Shown here one piece after another: positions 34,337 through 42,925 of a stretch of 64,000 bases of DNA. Made by a program: the position numbers and the translations under genes. Location of the stretch: assembly GCA_963666505.2 (NCBI GenBank), contig CAXXXL010000001.1, positions 1 to 64,000 on the forward strand. Reading direction: 5' to 3'. The notes below the pieces were generated by a model. That model ran no database searches, was not told the DNA's origin, and saw only the letters and a program-made list of their open reading frames with translations. This DNA comes from JABGQS01 sp963666505 (GTDB taxonomy: Bacteria > Bacillota > Clostridia > Christensenellales > SZUA-584). The first letter of the stretch is position 1, and each line of letters opens with the position of its first letter.

Positions 34337-36325
34337 ATGAAGCACTTTTTCGTAATGCTGATAACATTTATTGTGCTGATTTCTTTTATGCCTAAAACTT
34401 CGATAGCAGCAGGAGAATACGACAGCTATGATTTTTCCAAGGTTCAAAGCTTTCTTGATAAGCCATCTGCCGTTTCCGGAAAAACAAATGGACAGTGCAT
34501 AAATCCTGCATACGAAAGAAACAATCCGATTACATGGATAGGAGTAGAGTGGAATACGCTGGCGACCAAGCGGGTTATAAAAATCGGCAAGAGTGATACG
34601 TGGAACGGCAAGTCTTTATCAGGCACGCTTGACCTTGCTGGCTGTGAAAAAATTACTGATATATACTGTAATAACAATCAGATAAATAGCATAAACGTTG
34701 AGTGGGTCACATCGCTTCAAAGACTGTACTGCTCAGGCAATCCTCTTGGCGAACTGCATGTGGAATCGAATACTTCGCTTCTTGTGCTTGAATGCAAAGA
34801 TGCCGGCCTTTCAGAGCTTTACCTTGGCAGCAATGCTGCACTAGCGTTTTTGAAAGTTAGCGGCAATGAATTGACTTCGCTTGACGTCGGAGGCAAATCG
34901 CTTCTATATTACGTCAATTGCTCAGCTAATAATATAAGCTCCTTGAATATTAGCGGATGCACGAATTTACAGACATTATTACTTGAGAGCAATGCATTAT
35001 CTTTACTGGATGTAAGCACCAATACAAAACTTGAACAGATCTGGTGCGGAACCAATCATATTAGTGAGCTCAATTTAGAGAATAACAACCTGCTTAGAGA
35101 AATTAATTGTGAAAATAATGATTTGACATCGTTGACATTTGGGAATTTGCCGGAGCTTGAGTATTTATTATGTCAGGGAAACAAGCTTGGCACGCTTGAT
35201 TTAAGCCGGATGCCGAATCTATCGGCACTTTACTGCGGTAGCAATCGACTCTCCTCTCTTGATACTAGTTACAACCCGAGACTTTCTATGCTATACTGTG
35301 AAAACAATCGTATATCTTCCTTAGACTTAAGTTCAAATACCAATCTTTCTATACTTTTTTGCATGGATAATAGGATTACTGACCTTGAAGTTGTGTTTGT
35401 TTGGGCTGGGGCCAGCTTGGATAGCACTGGGAATCCATTAAAGCATATTTTTATGAAAGCAGGAAATAGTAGTATATTGCTCAATGCAAAAGGCGACGGA
35501 TTTGTTGAGTTGTTGTATCTTGAAGGATGCAATGCAAGTGCCGTTCCGAATGAAGGAGGCTTCATCGAATGGAAGCAGGCAAATACTCACGTATCTTCCG
35601 AGAAAAAGATTGAACTAGAAACAGGCACCAATTACAGTCTTGTGGCCGTTTTTGGATATATAGCAACGTTTAATGGTAACGGTGCCGATCAAGAAGCATC
35701 TCCTGAGAAAATCAATGCTGTTCCGGGCGAAACTATCGATCCACCAGATGCTGAGCCTGTGAGAGAAGGTTATATCTTTGGTGGTTGGTTTAAGGACGGG
35801 CAGTGCACTAATGCGTGGAAATTTGACACAGATATTGTAGATGAAAACATCACGCTATATGCGAAATGGATAAAGGAGCTAGAACTGGCCCTTGAGATTG
35901 TGCCAGCAGAAGGAAGGATAAAAGTTGGTGAACAGTTGTCGGTTTCAGCAAATGTCGAAGACGGAAAGTGGGATTTTGATGAGAGTTATTTCACCGTAGA
36001 ATTTACTGAGCAGACGGCGGTATTTACTGGTTTGAGGGAAGGTGAGACGAGCATTAGTTATACGGTAGCCGGAGAGCAGACCGATTCGGTATATATTATA
36101 ATTGAAGCAGAGGAGTCTACCACTGTAATCGAAAGTTCTGTATCCGGAGAAGAGAACAACCTTGGTTCCTACGAACAAATGGTTTCTCCCGGGAAGGAGG
36201 CTGAAGGTTCACCTAGTAGTAGCAATTTATCAACTGACTGGTACTGGTGGGCGATTATGGCGGTTGCATTGGTAGCAGGATTGTCAATTTTGTTTGTTTT
36301 TATAAGATTTAAGAGAAAAAAATAA
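34337..36325 (+). CDS. Secreted LRR / InlB-repeat surface protein with C-terminal anchor
   Basis: A 662-residue protein with signal peptide (residues 1-25), more than ten leucine-rich repeats (about 90-360) of the Cys-Asn type (LTSLDVGGKSLLYYVNCSAN, LSSLDTSYNPRLSMLYCENN), one InlB B-repeat/Listeria-Bacteroides repeat (YIATFNGNGADQEA to YAKWI, with YIFGGWFKD), an Ig-like strand region, an acidic linker and a terminal membrane helix (WYWWAIMAVALVAGLSILFVF) with basic tail. There is no LPXTG motif. A likely adhesin. ATG 34337 follows AAAGGAGG. Its stop is 1 bp from the stop of the convergent integrase, so a mobile element abuts its 3' end. Confidence 0.88.
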   Translation: MKHFFVMLITFIVLISFMPKTSIAAGEYDSYDFSKVQSFLDKPSAVSGKTNGQCINPAYERNNPITWIGVEWNTLATKRVIKIGKSDTWNGKSLSGTLDLAGCEKITDIYCNNNQINSINVEWVTSLQRLYCSGNPLGELHVESNTSLLVLECKDAGLSELYLGSNAALAFLKVSGNELTSLDVGGKSLLYYVNCSANNISSLNISGCTNLQTLLLESNALSLLDVSTNTKLEQIWCGTNHISELNLENNNLLREINCENNDLTSLTFGNLPELEYLLCQGNKLGTLDLSRMPNLSALYCGSNRLSSLDTSYNPRLSMLYCENNRISSLDLSSNTNLSILFCMDNRITDLEVVFVWAGASLDSTGNPLKHIFMKAGNSSILLNAKGDGFVELLYLEGCNASAVPNEGGFIEWKQANTHVSSEKKIELETGTNYSLVAVFGYIATFNGNGADQEASPEKINAVPGETIDPPDAEPVREGYIFGGWFKDGQCTNAWKFDTDIVDENITLYAKWIKELELALEIVPAEGRIKVGEQLSVSANVEDGKWDFDESYFTVEFTEQTAVFTGLREGETSISYTVAGEQTDSVYIIIEAEESTTVIESSVSGEENNLGSYEQMVSPGKEAEGSPSSSNLSTDWYWWAIMAVALVAGLSILFVFIRFKRKK

Positions 36326-36326
36326 C

Positions 36327-37493
36327 TTATCGCTTCATCGCCATATCCACACCGTCAGCCGCCTGCTTCATAGAACTGCCGGATACGCTTGTGTAAATAC
36401 CAAGAGTAATCGAAACATCTTTATGACCAAGATAGTCCTGCACCACCCTCGGGTTAACGTGCTGCTCCAGCATCATGGTCGCAAACGTGTGCCTGAACTG
36501 ATGGAACGTGACCTTGCTGATACCCTTACCTTTCATGAACCGCTCGAACTGCCGCCTGAACCCTGAATAGCTTCTAAGCTGCCCGTGCTTGTTCGGGAAC
36601 ACTAAGTCCGAGACGTTTGATGCCTTGAATCTTTTCATAAATATCTTTCTCCATTCCCATAACACTTCACGTACAAACTGAGGCATCGGTAACGTCCTGA
36701 CCGACCGCGCTGTCTTTGTACTGCTGACAGCCATGAGGTGCCCCTCTATAGCCCCGCTGTCGCCGATCAAAGGCGTTATCTTTGCTGCCTTGTTGATTGA
36801 TACCATATTGGTTTTAAAATCAACGTCCGCCCAGCATAAAGCCAAAACCTCGCCTATACGCAGACCAAGACCCAGCATGGTATGGATGATAGGTTTGTAT
36901 ATAACGTGCCCTTCAACAGCCTTCATGACTTTCGTACGCTCATCCGTAGTCAGCGCTTTAGGTATACGGTTCGTTTTCTGGTTTATCCTTACCTTGTCAA
37001 CAGGGTTTGAAGGAACCATCTCAAACTCAACTGCAGCCTTGAATACCTGATTGAGCAGGTTGTGTGCTGCTTTTACGCTTCTTGCGGACAAGCCTTTCTG
37101 CTGCATAACACTCAGCATGTTCTGTACCTCATATGAGCTGACTTTGCTTAACGGACGTTCTGCAACAGCGGCATCAATGCTTTTCTGTATGTTGAGATAC
37201 CACTCGTATGTACGAGGTGATACGGACGGTCGTTTAAAGTCTTTAAGCCAGCTGTCCATGAACATCCCTAAGGTAGTCTTGTCACTTGCTTTGAGTCTGC
37301 TGGCGTTAGCTTTACCCTGCAGCTGTGATACCTTCTCGACTACCTCAGCACGCGTCTGCCCGAACACAGACTTGCGTATACGCTTGCCGTTCTCGTCGAA
37401 CCCTACGCTAACCTGCCCGCACCACCTGCCGTTTGAGTGCCTGAATATACTGCCTTCACCATTGCTCCGCCTGTACTTCTTCTTGTCAGCCAT
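36327..37493 (-). CDS. Tyrosine recombinase (integrase)
   Basis: A 388-residue complete integrase, paralogue of 28082-29239 (start MADKKKYRRSNGEGSIFRHS identical). It has an arm-binding domain, a core-binding domain and catalytic residues Arg (GLGLRIGEVL), HQFRH, GHKD and Tyr (LGIYTSV), then the tail SGSSMKQAADGVDMAMKR. ATG 37493 has AAAGGAGGTCA upstream. It is the last gene of a leftward operon and would integrate and excise this element. Confidence 0.95.
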   Translation of the reverse strand: MADKKKYRRSNGEGSIFRHSNGRWCGQVSVGFDENGKRIRKSVFGQTRAEVVEKVSQLQGKANASRLKASDKTTLGMFMDSWLKDFKRPSVSPRTYEWYLNIQKSIDAAVAERPLSKVSSYEVQNMLSVMQQKGLSARSVKAAHNLLNQVFKAAVEFEMVPSNPVDKVRINQKTNRIPKALTTDERTKVMKAVEGHVIYKPIIHTMLGLGLRIGEVLALCWADVDFKTNMVSINKAAKITPLIGDSGAIEGHLMAVSSTKTARSVRTLPMPQFVREVLWEWRKIFMKRFKASNVSDLVFPNKHGQLRSYSGFRRQFERFMKGKGISKVTFHQFRHTFATMMLEQHVNPRVVQDYLGHKDVSITLGIYTSVSGSSMKQAADGVDMAMKR

Positions 37494-37517
37494 ATATATG
37501 ACCTCCTTTCTACAGTG

Positions 37518-37775
37518 TCACATGTTCGCTCTGAAAGATGAACAAGTCAAGTTGTCTTTTTCAGCCTGCCACAATACGAACGACATAACTGAAACCACCT
37601 TCCTGCTGCCTATGGACAAGGTAGGGAACCCTACGCTCCTCATCAATGCCCGTGCGTTGTCCCTGCCTATACCAAGTATCTGCATAAGGTCATGACAGTC
37701 CAGGTACTCCTTATTGTACTTTTGCGAAAGTCTTCTTATTTCCGAGCATATTATTTCCGTACTGGATTCAATCAT
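37518..37775 (-). CDS. Excisionase-like DNA-binding protein
   Basis: An 85-residue small winged-helix protein (CHDLMQILGIGRDNARALMR and GFPTLSIGSRKVVSVMSF), paralogue of 27787-28047. It starts 2 bp after the stop of the terminase small-subunit gene, with its ribosome site (GGGAG) inside that gene, and ends 24 bp before the integrase. Probably the recombination directionality factor. Confidence 0.83.
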   Translation of the reverse strand: MIESSTEIICSEIRRLSQKYNKEYLDCHDLMQILGIGRDNARALMRSVGFPTLSIGSRKVVSVMSFVLWQAEKDNLTCSSFRANM

Positions 37776-37777
37776 TT

Positions 37778-38164
37778 TTAAGTAACTCCCTGTGAATTAT
37801 CCTTTTCGGTATCATATAAATCCAAACCGTGGTTGAAGCGCCAAAGAGCGTCAGCCTCTTTGTCTTCTTTATCTTCCCTTAATCCTATTATCTTAATAAG
37901 GGTCTGTACCGTCTGGTTGGCAGCAGTCGATGTCTTGTTGTAATCACCTATCGCAGGGTTGGTGTAAAGATTCTTTCTGCCTTTCACATATTCTTTGGTC
38001 ACCATAGCCCCTTCAGTCTTAACGGCTTTCTCGAGCTCTGTCAGCATCATAAGCTGCACCTGGTACCTCTTGAATGTCGTTAAAAAGAAGAAGTCCTGCT
38101 CAGCACCATGCTTTTCAGCTATCGCAAGTATCTCTCTTGCCTGCTCATTAAGATCCTTACCCAC
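37778..38164 (-). CDS. Phage terminase small subunit (P27 family)
   Basis: A 128-residue helical protein of the P27-type terminase small subunits, which recognise packaging sites on phage DNA. Typical parts are FFLTTFKRYQVQLMMLTELEK and YNKTSTAANQTVQTLIKIIGL. It overlaps the methyltransferase gene by 8 bp. No large terminase, portal or capsid gene is present here, so it stands outside a packaging module. Confidence 0.82.
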   Translation of the reverse strand: MGKDLNEQAREILAIAEKHGAEQDFFFLTTFKRYQVQLMMLTELEKAVKTEGAMVTKEYVKGRKNLYTNPAIGDYNKTSTAANQTVQTLIKIIGLREDKEDKEADALWRFNHGLDLYDTEKDNSQGVT

Positions 38165-39371
38165 TTATCTTCACCGCTTTCTGTCCGGTATACTTCTCCC
38201 ATCTGTCTGTTATCACATCTGCGTACTTAGGGTCTAGTTCCATCATGTAACATGCCCGGCCCAATTGTTCGCAAGCTATCAGCGTTGTACCGCTGCCTCC
38301 GAAGAAGTCTATGACTATATCGCCTTTCCTGCTGCTGTTGGATACCGCTCTGCCGACGAGCTCTACAGGCTTCATGGTAGGGTGCTCCGGTGAGTCGTCC
38401 GGTCTGTCTATATCCCACACGTCGCTCTGCTGCCTGTCAAGCAGCTGGCACAGCCTTGCTTCGCCGTCTTTCCATCCGTACCATATGGGCTCGTACTTCG
38501 TGTGGTAGTCTTTTCTTGAAAGCACCAGCTTGTTCTTGTTCCATATGATAGTGCTGGACCAGTGGTAACCTGTATCCTGCATGACATCCATCATGCTTCC
38601 CCATTCCTGTGCTGACATGACTGCATATACCATAGCCCCGGGGTATATGACTTCTGCCATGTTCGTAAACGCATGGTGCAGGAACAGCCTGAACTCTTCG
38701 CTGTCCATGCAGTCGTTGAGTATCTGACGGTCTATACCATTCTTCCACTTGGGGTTGTCGCTGCTGCCGTAGTCTACGTTCCAGGGCGGGTCTGTCCATA
38801 TCATAGATGCTGTTCTGCCGTTCATCAGCTTACTGACGTCTTCAGCGTCGGTGCAGTCTCCGCACATCAGCCTGTGGCTGCCGAGCACGTATATATCTCC
38901 TCTTTTAGAAACCGGAGATTCAGGGCACTGCACATCGTAGTTATCTTCAGACAGTTCTGTTTCGAAGAAGTCCATTTCCTCAAGCTCGTCCATACCGAAA
39001 CCTGTAAGCTCAAGGTCGAAGTCGCAGGCTTTGAGTTCGTCGAGCTCTATCTTCAGCAGCTCCACATCCCATCCTGCGCTCAGAGCCAGTTTGTTGTCGG
39101 CTATCATATACGCTCTTTTCTGTGCGTCTGTGAGGTGCTCTACAAGAACACAGGGGACAACAGCCAGCCCTTCCTGTTTAGCGGCTGTGATCCGCCCGTG
39201 TCCGGCGATGACGTTATATTCCTTGTCTATGAGCACCGGGTTAACGAACCCGAACTCATGTATGCTGTCCCGCAGCTGTCCAATCTGTTCATCGCTGTGG
39301 GTGCGTGCGTTGTTAGCATAAGGTATAAGCTTATCTATATCGATAAGTTCCAATCTATCTGTATAATTCAA
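38157..39371 (-). CDS. ParB-domain DNA (adenine/cytosine-N) methyltransferase
   Basis: A 404-residue fusion. The N-terminal ParB/sulfiredoxin-like domain (residues about 8-110; DKLIPYANNARTHSDEQI, NVIAGHGRITAAKQEG) is joined to a beta-class DNA methyltransferase with motif IV TDPPWNVDY and, near the C-terminus, motif I FFGGSGTTLIACEQLGR. It would methylate N6-adenine or N4-cytosine. This fusion is common in clostridial prophages next to terminase genes. It overlaps the terminase small subunit. A 3' fragment is duplicated at 16440-16686. Confidence 0.92.
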   Translation of the reverse strand: MNYTDRLELIDIDKLIPYANNARTHSDEQIGQLRDSIHEFGFVNPVLIDKEYNVIAGHGRITAAKQEGLAVVPCVLVEHLTDAQKRAYMIADNKLALSAGWDVELLKIELDELKACDFDLELTGFGMDELEEMDFFETELSEDNYDVQCPESPVSKRGDIYVLGSHRLMCGDCTDAEDVSKLMNGRTASMIWTDPPWNVDYGSSDNPKWKNGIDRQILNDCMDSEEFRLFLHHAFTNMAEVIYPGAMVYAVMSAQEWGSMMDVMQDTGYHWSSTIIWNKNKLVLSRKDYHTKYEPIWYGWKDGEARLCQLLDRQQSDVWDIDRPDDSPEHPTMKPVELVGRAVSNSSRKGDIVIDFFGGSGTTLIACEQLGRACYMMELDPKYADVITDRWEKYTGQKAVKISG

Positions 39372-39597
39372 TTTATTAAGACACTCCTTTGAAATTTATT
39401 CCATTTTTCCAAAAAACCCGCGTGAGAGTAAAGTCAGTAATGAAAAAGGCACCCTCCGTTCTGCTGCAGACGCTATACCCGGTTCAGACAGGGGGGGCGG
39501 TCAGAATCAATTCTAAGCTGAGTTTCTCTGTAAATTAAGGTACTTTTTCAAGCTGTATCCTTTACCCCTTATGATTGCCTTGCCTGCAGGCTTTTCT

Positions 39598-39801
39598 TTA
39601 TTTTCCCGCAGAATTACGTGCTTTTTTTATACACTTAGTCAGCCGGGCTTTTTCTTTACTGCTAGTCTTTCTGGGCCTTGATATTTTTATCCGACTTATA
39701 GGAACATAATAGGTCTTGCTATTCTCATCAGTCTTTATTGTTTTGTATTCTTCAGGGAACTCTCCGCAGTATCCGTCCAGCTTTCTTATCCAGTCTTTCA
39801 T
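39598..39801 (-). CDS. Small basic phage-type hypothetical protein
   Basis: A 67-residue basic protein (MKDWIRKLDGYCGEFPEEYK, YYVPISRIKISRPRK). Small proteins of similar sequence occur in clostridial prophage replication regions; function unknown. The ribosome site is weak. Confidence 0.55.
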   Translation of the reverse strand: MKDWIRKLDGYCGEFPEEYKTIKTDENSKTYYVPISRIKISRPRKTSSKEKARLTKCIKKARNSAGK

Positions 39802-39918
39802 CTCAGTATATACAATTGCTTCGGTATCAGCTTTGGTGAAAGCTATTATTGTTTAGATTTCGCTCTTTATCATCTTTATAGCTCCTTTCAGTAGCTTTAA
39901 ATGCTTTATTTATCTATA

Positions 39919-40005
39919 TGTAGCAGATGTAGCAGATAAAATGGTTAACTCTACATTTATCATTTATATAGGGAATTAACGTTTTTTGCTGCTACTTCTG
40001 CTACA
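39919..40005. repeat. Inverted repeat built of tandem GTAGCAGA units
   Basis: TGTAGCAGATGTAGCAGAT (39919-39937) and, inverted, TGCTGCTACTTCTGCTACA (about 39987-40005), about 50 bp apart. Each arm is itself two copies of GTAGCAGA-type octamers. It lies just downstream of the replication-type gene at 40043 in a gene-free gap of 240 bp. Confidence 0.65.
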
Positions 40006-40042
40006 AACCTCCGTTATCATAGCAATCAGGCAGTCTGTACTG

Positions 40043-40564
40043 CTATGTATCATCGGCAAACAGATCTACAGCAAGGTGATCGTAGTTCTCTGTTGGACGG
40101 CAAGTGCTGAAGTTGTTTGCTTTACAGTTTCCGTGTTTATATTCCTTTATATATGATTCTTTATCTATATTATTCTTAATTGGGTGGTCTGAGACCACTA
40201 CCCCTGGTGGTCTCTCATCACCCCCTGGTGGTCTGTGACCACCCCCCTTGCCTTTGTTATAGACAGGCATACTATACAGAACATCTAAGTTTATCTCGTA
40301 TAAATTAGTATAGTTTCCACCATTGTTCCTACTCCTTCTTTCGACTGAAACTATATACATGTTCTCAAGCTCCTTTGTTACTTTTTTTGCTGTTCTCGCA
40401 TCTATTCTGCTTCTTCTCGCTATTGTCTTGTAGCTAGGATATACAGGCGAACCGTTGCTCCCTGTCATGAACAAACTGAAAAGCACTAGTATCTGATTTT
40501 TTGTAAGCCCTTTTATATCCATTAAGCAGTTAGGCACCTTGAAGTAGTTCGTTTCGATTTTCAT
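40043..40564 (-). CDS. Helix-turn-helix replication-initiation-like protein
   Basis: A 173-residue phage-type protein with an N-terminal winged helix (KVPNCLMDIKGLTKNQILVL, YPSYKTIARRSRIDARTAKK) like DnaD/O-type replication initiators. The middle is Gly/Pro-rich (GGGHRPPGGDERPPG) because the DNA there holds three spaced TGGTCT repeats. The C-terminus has no known domain. ATG 40564 follows AAAGGATAGCC. It opens the leftward satellite-like operon. Confidence 0.7.
   Translation of the reverse strand: MKIETNYFKVPNCLMDIKGLTKNQILVLFSLFMTGSNGSPVYPSYKTIARRSRIDARTAKKVTKELENMYIVSVERRSRNNGGNYTNLYEINLDVLYSMPVYNKGKGGGHRPPGGDERPPGVVVSDHPIKNNIDKESYIKEYKHGNCKANNFSTCRPTENYDHLAVDLFADDT
40183..40243. repeat. 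Iteron-like repeats inside the replication-type gene
   Basis: GGTGGTCT occurs at about 40183, 40206 and 40227 (spacing 23 and 21 bp), each followed by GAGACCAC, CTCATCAC or GTGACCAC, so two repeats are near-palindromes. About two helical turns separate units, as in replication iterons. The coded residues are a low-complexity G/P/R stretch, so selection is likely on the DNA. Confidence 0.6.
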
Positions 40565-40763
40565 GGCTATCCTTTCGTTGAGCTCATCTGACGCTATATT
40601 CTTCCGTTTAGAATAAATACTCCCGTAAAAATTGAATTACTCCAAAATAGATTTCCCGGAATCGGAGATCAATTTATGTTTGGCTACAATTTTATTATAG
40701 GATAAACTAGATATAGTGTCAGAAATTTGATATCTACATTGGCATCTACTTTGGAGAAAAATT

Positions 40764-41630
40764 ATGAAAAAAGGTAGTAAATTTGATTATATTTACGGTG
40801 ATACAAAAAAAATAGGAGATCTGATATTCAACTGCAGATTTCCCCGGGATTCAGATATTGTTGAATTTGACAGTATATATTATGTTGCATCAAAAGAGTC
40901 GCCTGAAGAGGAAACTGTAGCTTTAGATAGAAGCATATTACTTGCAGCAATAGAGTTAGGCGATATTCTTGCTGAAGCTGGTGTTATTAATTTTTGGGTC
41001 AATAAGAGAACAAATGTTGATATTCCTACTTTTGACGGCTGGCCTGAAGAACTGCAGGATAAAATAAGAAGTGAGTATGATTTTTACTACAATAAGATTA
41101 TAAATCCACATGTGGTAGAATGGTGTAACAAATATGGCTATCCTTTTCTTGAAGACGGGTTATTAGATATAATGGATGACGATACTTTATATGTAGAAAA
41201 AGGCATGTTCGGTTTTGAGATAGATTCATTCGTTTTTAATTTAATAAAACTTCATTCGAATTTTTATCGCTGGAGATATATAGAATATGATGAAAAGCCT
41301 GATTATTTTCAGGAAAAGAAATGGCCCGTTAAGTCAATAGCAAACAAACTAACTTCTAACGGAAGTGTAAAATACAAACTATATTTTAATGATGCGGAGG
41401 AACGGTTTGATTTTAATTGGGCTTCCGATAATCTTTTTGATTTGCTGAACCTGCAGATTGCTTTGCTAACTACAAGAAGGGATCCGGACGGGATGAACAT
41501 CAAGAGGTGTGTTAAGTGCAATGACTGGTTTGAAGCCAAACATGCTGCACAGATATATTGTGAAAACAGACGTGGATGTAACGCTAAAGCGGTTGCACAG
41601 GCTAAGTGGAGAAAAAGCAAAGAACAGTGA
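40764..41630 (+). CDS. Hypothetical protein with CGNR-like zinc-binding C-terminus
   Basis: A 288-residue soluble protein. Residues about 255-285 (RCVKCNDWFEAKHAAQIYC, then ENRRGCNAKA) have four cysteines in a CxxC...C...C layout like CGNR-type zinc fingers. The first 250 residues (acidic, aromatic-rich) match nothing I know. ATG 40764 follows TTGGAGAAAAATT. It is divergent from the replication-type gene of the phage-like operon and may be its regulator or cargo. Confidence 0.65.
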   Translation: MKKGSKFDYIYGDTKKIGDLIFNCRFPRDSDIVEFDSIYYVASKESPEEETVALDRSILLAAIELGDILAEAGVINFWVNKRTNVDIPTFDGWPEELQDKIRSEYDFYYNKIINPHVVEWCNKYGYPFLEDGLLDIMDDDTLYVEKGMFGFEIDSFVFNLIKLHSNFYRWRYIEYDEKPDYFQEKKWPVKSIANKLTSNGSVKYKLYFNDAEERFDFNWASDNLFDLLNLQIALLTTRRDPDGMNIKRCVKCNDWFEAKHAAQIYCENRRGCNAKAVAQAKWRKSKEQ

Positions 41631-41926
41631 AGAGCGATGTCACTATAAAAATAATATTGTACGAGCAACACATCTATGTTTTGGAATATAATATTGACTT
41701 TGAATAGTAATCATATGGATTGATAAAGTCAATTTTGAAAATTACTTTAAGCTATACAGAATTTCTAGAATCGAGTTAATTTGAATAACATATATTATTA
41801 ATTACAGCCATTATATTAAATATAGATTAAACTTTATTGTTGATATTGCACATAAAAATGAAAAGAAGTAAAATGCTTTTGAGGGTATATTGGTACTAAA
41901 GAAATAAATAAAGGAGGTGTAGAGCA

Positions 41927-42109
41927 TTGAGACTTAACGCACCTAAGAAGAACATTTTTTGGATTTGTGTAATCGCAGCTATAGTTGCTGTTGTGGCTTA
42001 TGTAATAGGCCTTATTATTTCTTTACCGGTACTGCTGCACATTGCTGCAGTTGTATTGCTTGCATCATTCGTAGTTTTAGTTTTGGGTAACGTACTTAAA
42101 GGGTTTTAA
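41927..42109 (+). CDS. Small two-helix membrane protein
   Basis: A 60-residue protein with two hydrophobic segments (IFWICVIAAIVAVVAYVIG; LLHIAAVVLLASFVVLVLG) and a basic N-terminus (RLNAPKKN). TTG 41927 is the start, fixed by AAAGGAGGTG 8 bp upstream. Similar tiny clostridial proteins have no known role. It precedes the DUF937 gene by 71 bp. Confidence 0.75.
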   Translation: MRLNAPKKNIFWICVIAAIVAVVAYVIGLIISLPVLLHIAAVVLLASFVVLVLGNVLKGF

Positions 42110-42180
42110 ATTAGTTTGTAAAAAATCAATATGCCCTCAATTCTTCAAAGAATATTAATATAAAAACTTAGGAGGAAAAT

Positions 42181-42789
42181 ATGGCTTCATTTGAATCAAT
42201 TATAAAACAACTGGAAAGTTCAAGCGTTTTAAAACAGCTTGGAGACTCCGTGGGGGCAGAGCCCGAACAGGTAAAGAAAGCGGCACAGCTTGGCCTGCCA
42301 ACACTGATGGAAGCAATGAACAGGAATACAAACGACAAAAAAGGCGCAGAGTCTTTGACTAGTGCCCTTGATAATCATGCAGGGATGGATCTTGGTGATA
42401 TTTCAGGATTTCTTGGCGGTGTAGACACGGATGACGGCTCAAAAATACTTGGTCATATTCTTGGCGGCAAGAACGATTCTATACAAAAGAGTATAGCGAA
42501 AAAAACAGGGCTTAATGCATCTCAGATAGGCAGCCTGCTTGTAAAATTTGCTCCGCTTCTTTTAAGCTTTCTCGGCAATAAAAAGAAAGAGGAAAACCTG
42601 GATGCAAATGGAGTATCAGGGCTTACATCAACGCTTTCCGGGCTTTTTGGCGGCGGTTCATCCAGCAGCGGCAGCGGCATTGGAGGAAGCCTTCTTGGAA
42701 TGGCTTCAAATCTTCTTGACGGAAAAGATGACGATGATGATGACAATGGCGGCGGCTTGCTGGGAACTATAGGCGGATTTTTCAATTAA
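42181..42789 (+). CDS. DUF937 protein
   Basis: A 202-residue protein of the DUF937 family (YidB-like; function unknown). Residues 1-140 carry the family pattern: FESIIKQLESSSVLKQLGDS, a DLGDISGFLGG segment, and SIAKKTGLNASQIGSLLVKFAPLLLSFLG. The tail is Gly/Ser-rich with an Asp run (KDDDDDDNGGG). ATG 42181 follows AGGAGGAAAAT. A strong terminator follows. Confidence 0.9.
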   Translation: MASFESIIKQLESSSVLKQLGDSVGAEPEQVKKAAQLGLPTLMEAMNRNTNDKKGAESLTSALDNHAGMDLGDISGFLGGVDTDDGSKILGHILGGKNDSIQKSIAKKTGLNASQIGSLLVKFAPLLLSFLGNKKKEENLDANGVSGLTSTLSGLFGGGSSSSGSGIGGSLLGMASNLLDGKDDDDDDNGGGLLGTIGGFFN

Positions 42790-42802
42790 GCATGCAATGT
42801 TA

Positions 42803-42836
42803 ATAAGCCCCAGTAAAAGACTGGGGCTTATTTTTA
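42803..42836 (+). terminator. Rho-independent terminator after the DUF937 gene
   Basis: Perfect 10-bp stem AAGCCCCAGT/ACTGGGGCTT around AAAAG, then ATTTTTAT. Confidence 0.9.
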
Positions 42837-42925
42837 TAGTATAAAATAGTTTTTTTTGATAAAGGGATTAATTAAACTCAAACAATAACCTATAAAGCTC
42901 AGAGACTCTGAATTAACAGAACAGC

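Noticed and set aside
39372..39597. A broken HNH endonuclease between the methyltransferase and the small phage protein
   Set aside because: Such a gene is common at this place in prophages, but no HNH motif or long open frame is visible in these 226 bases.
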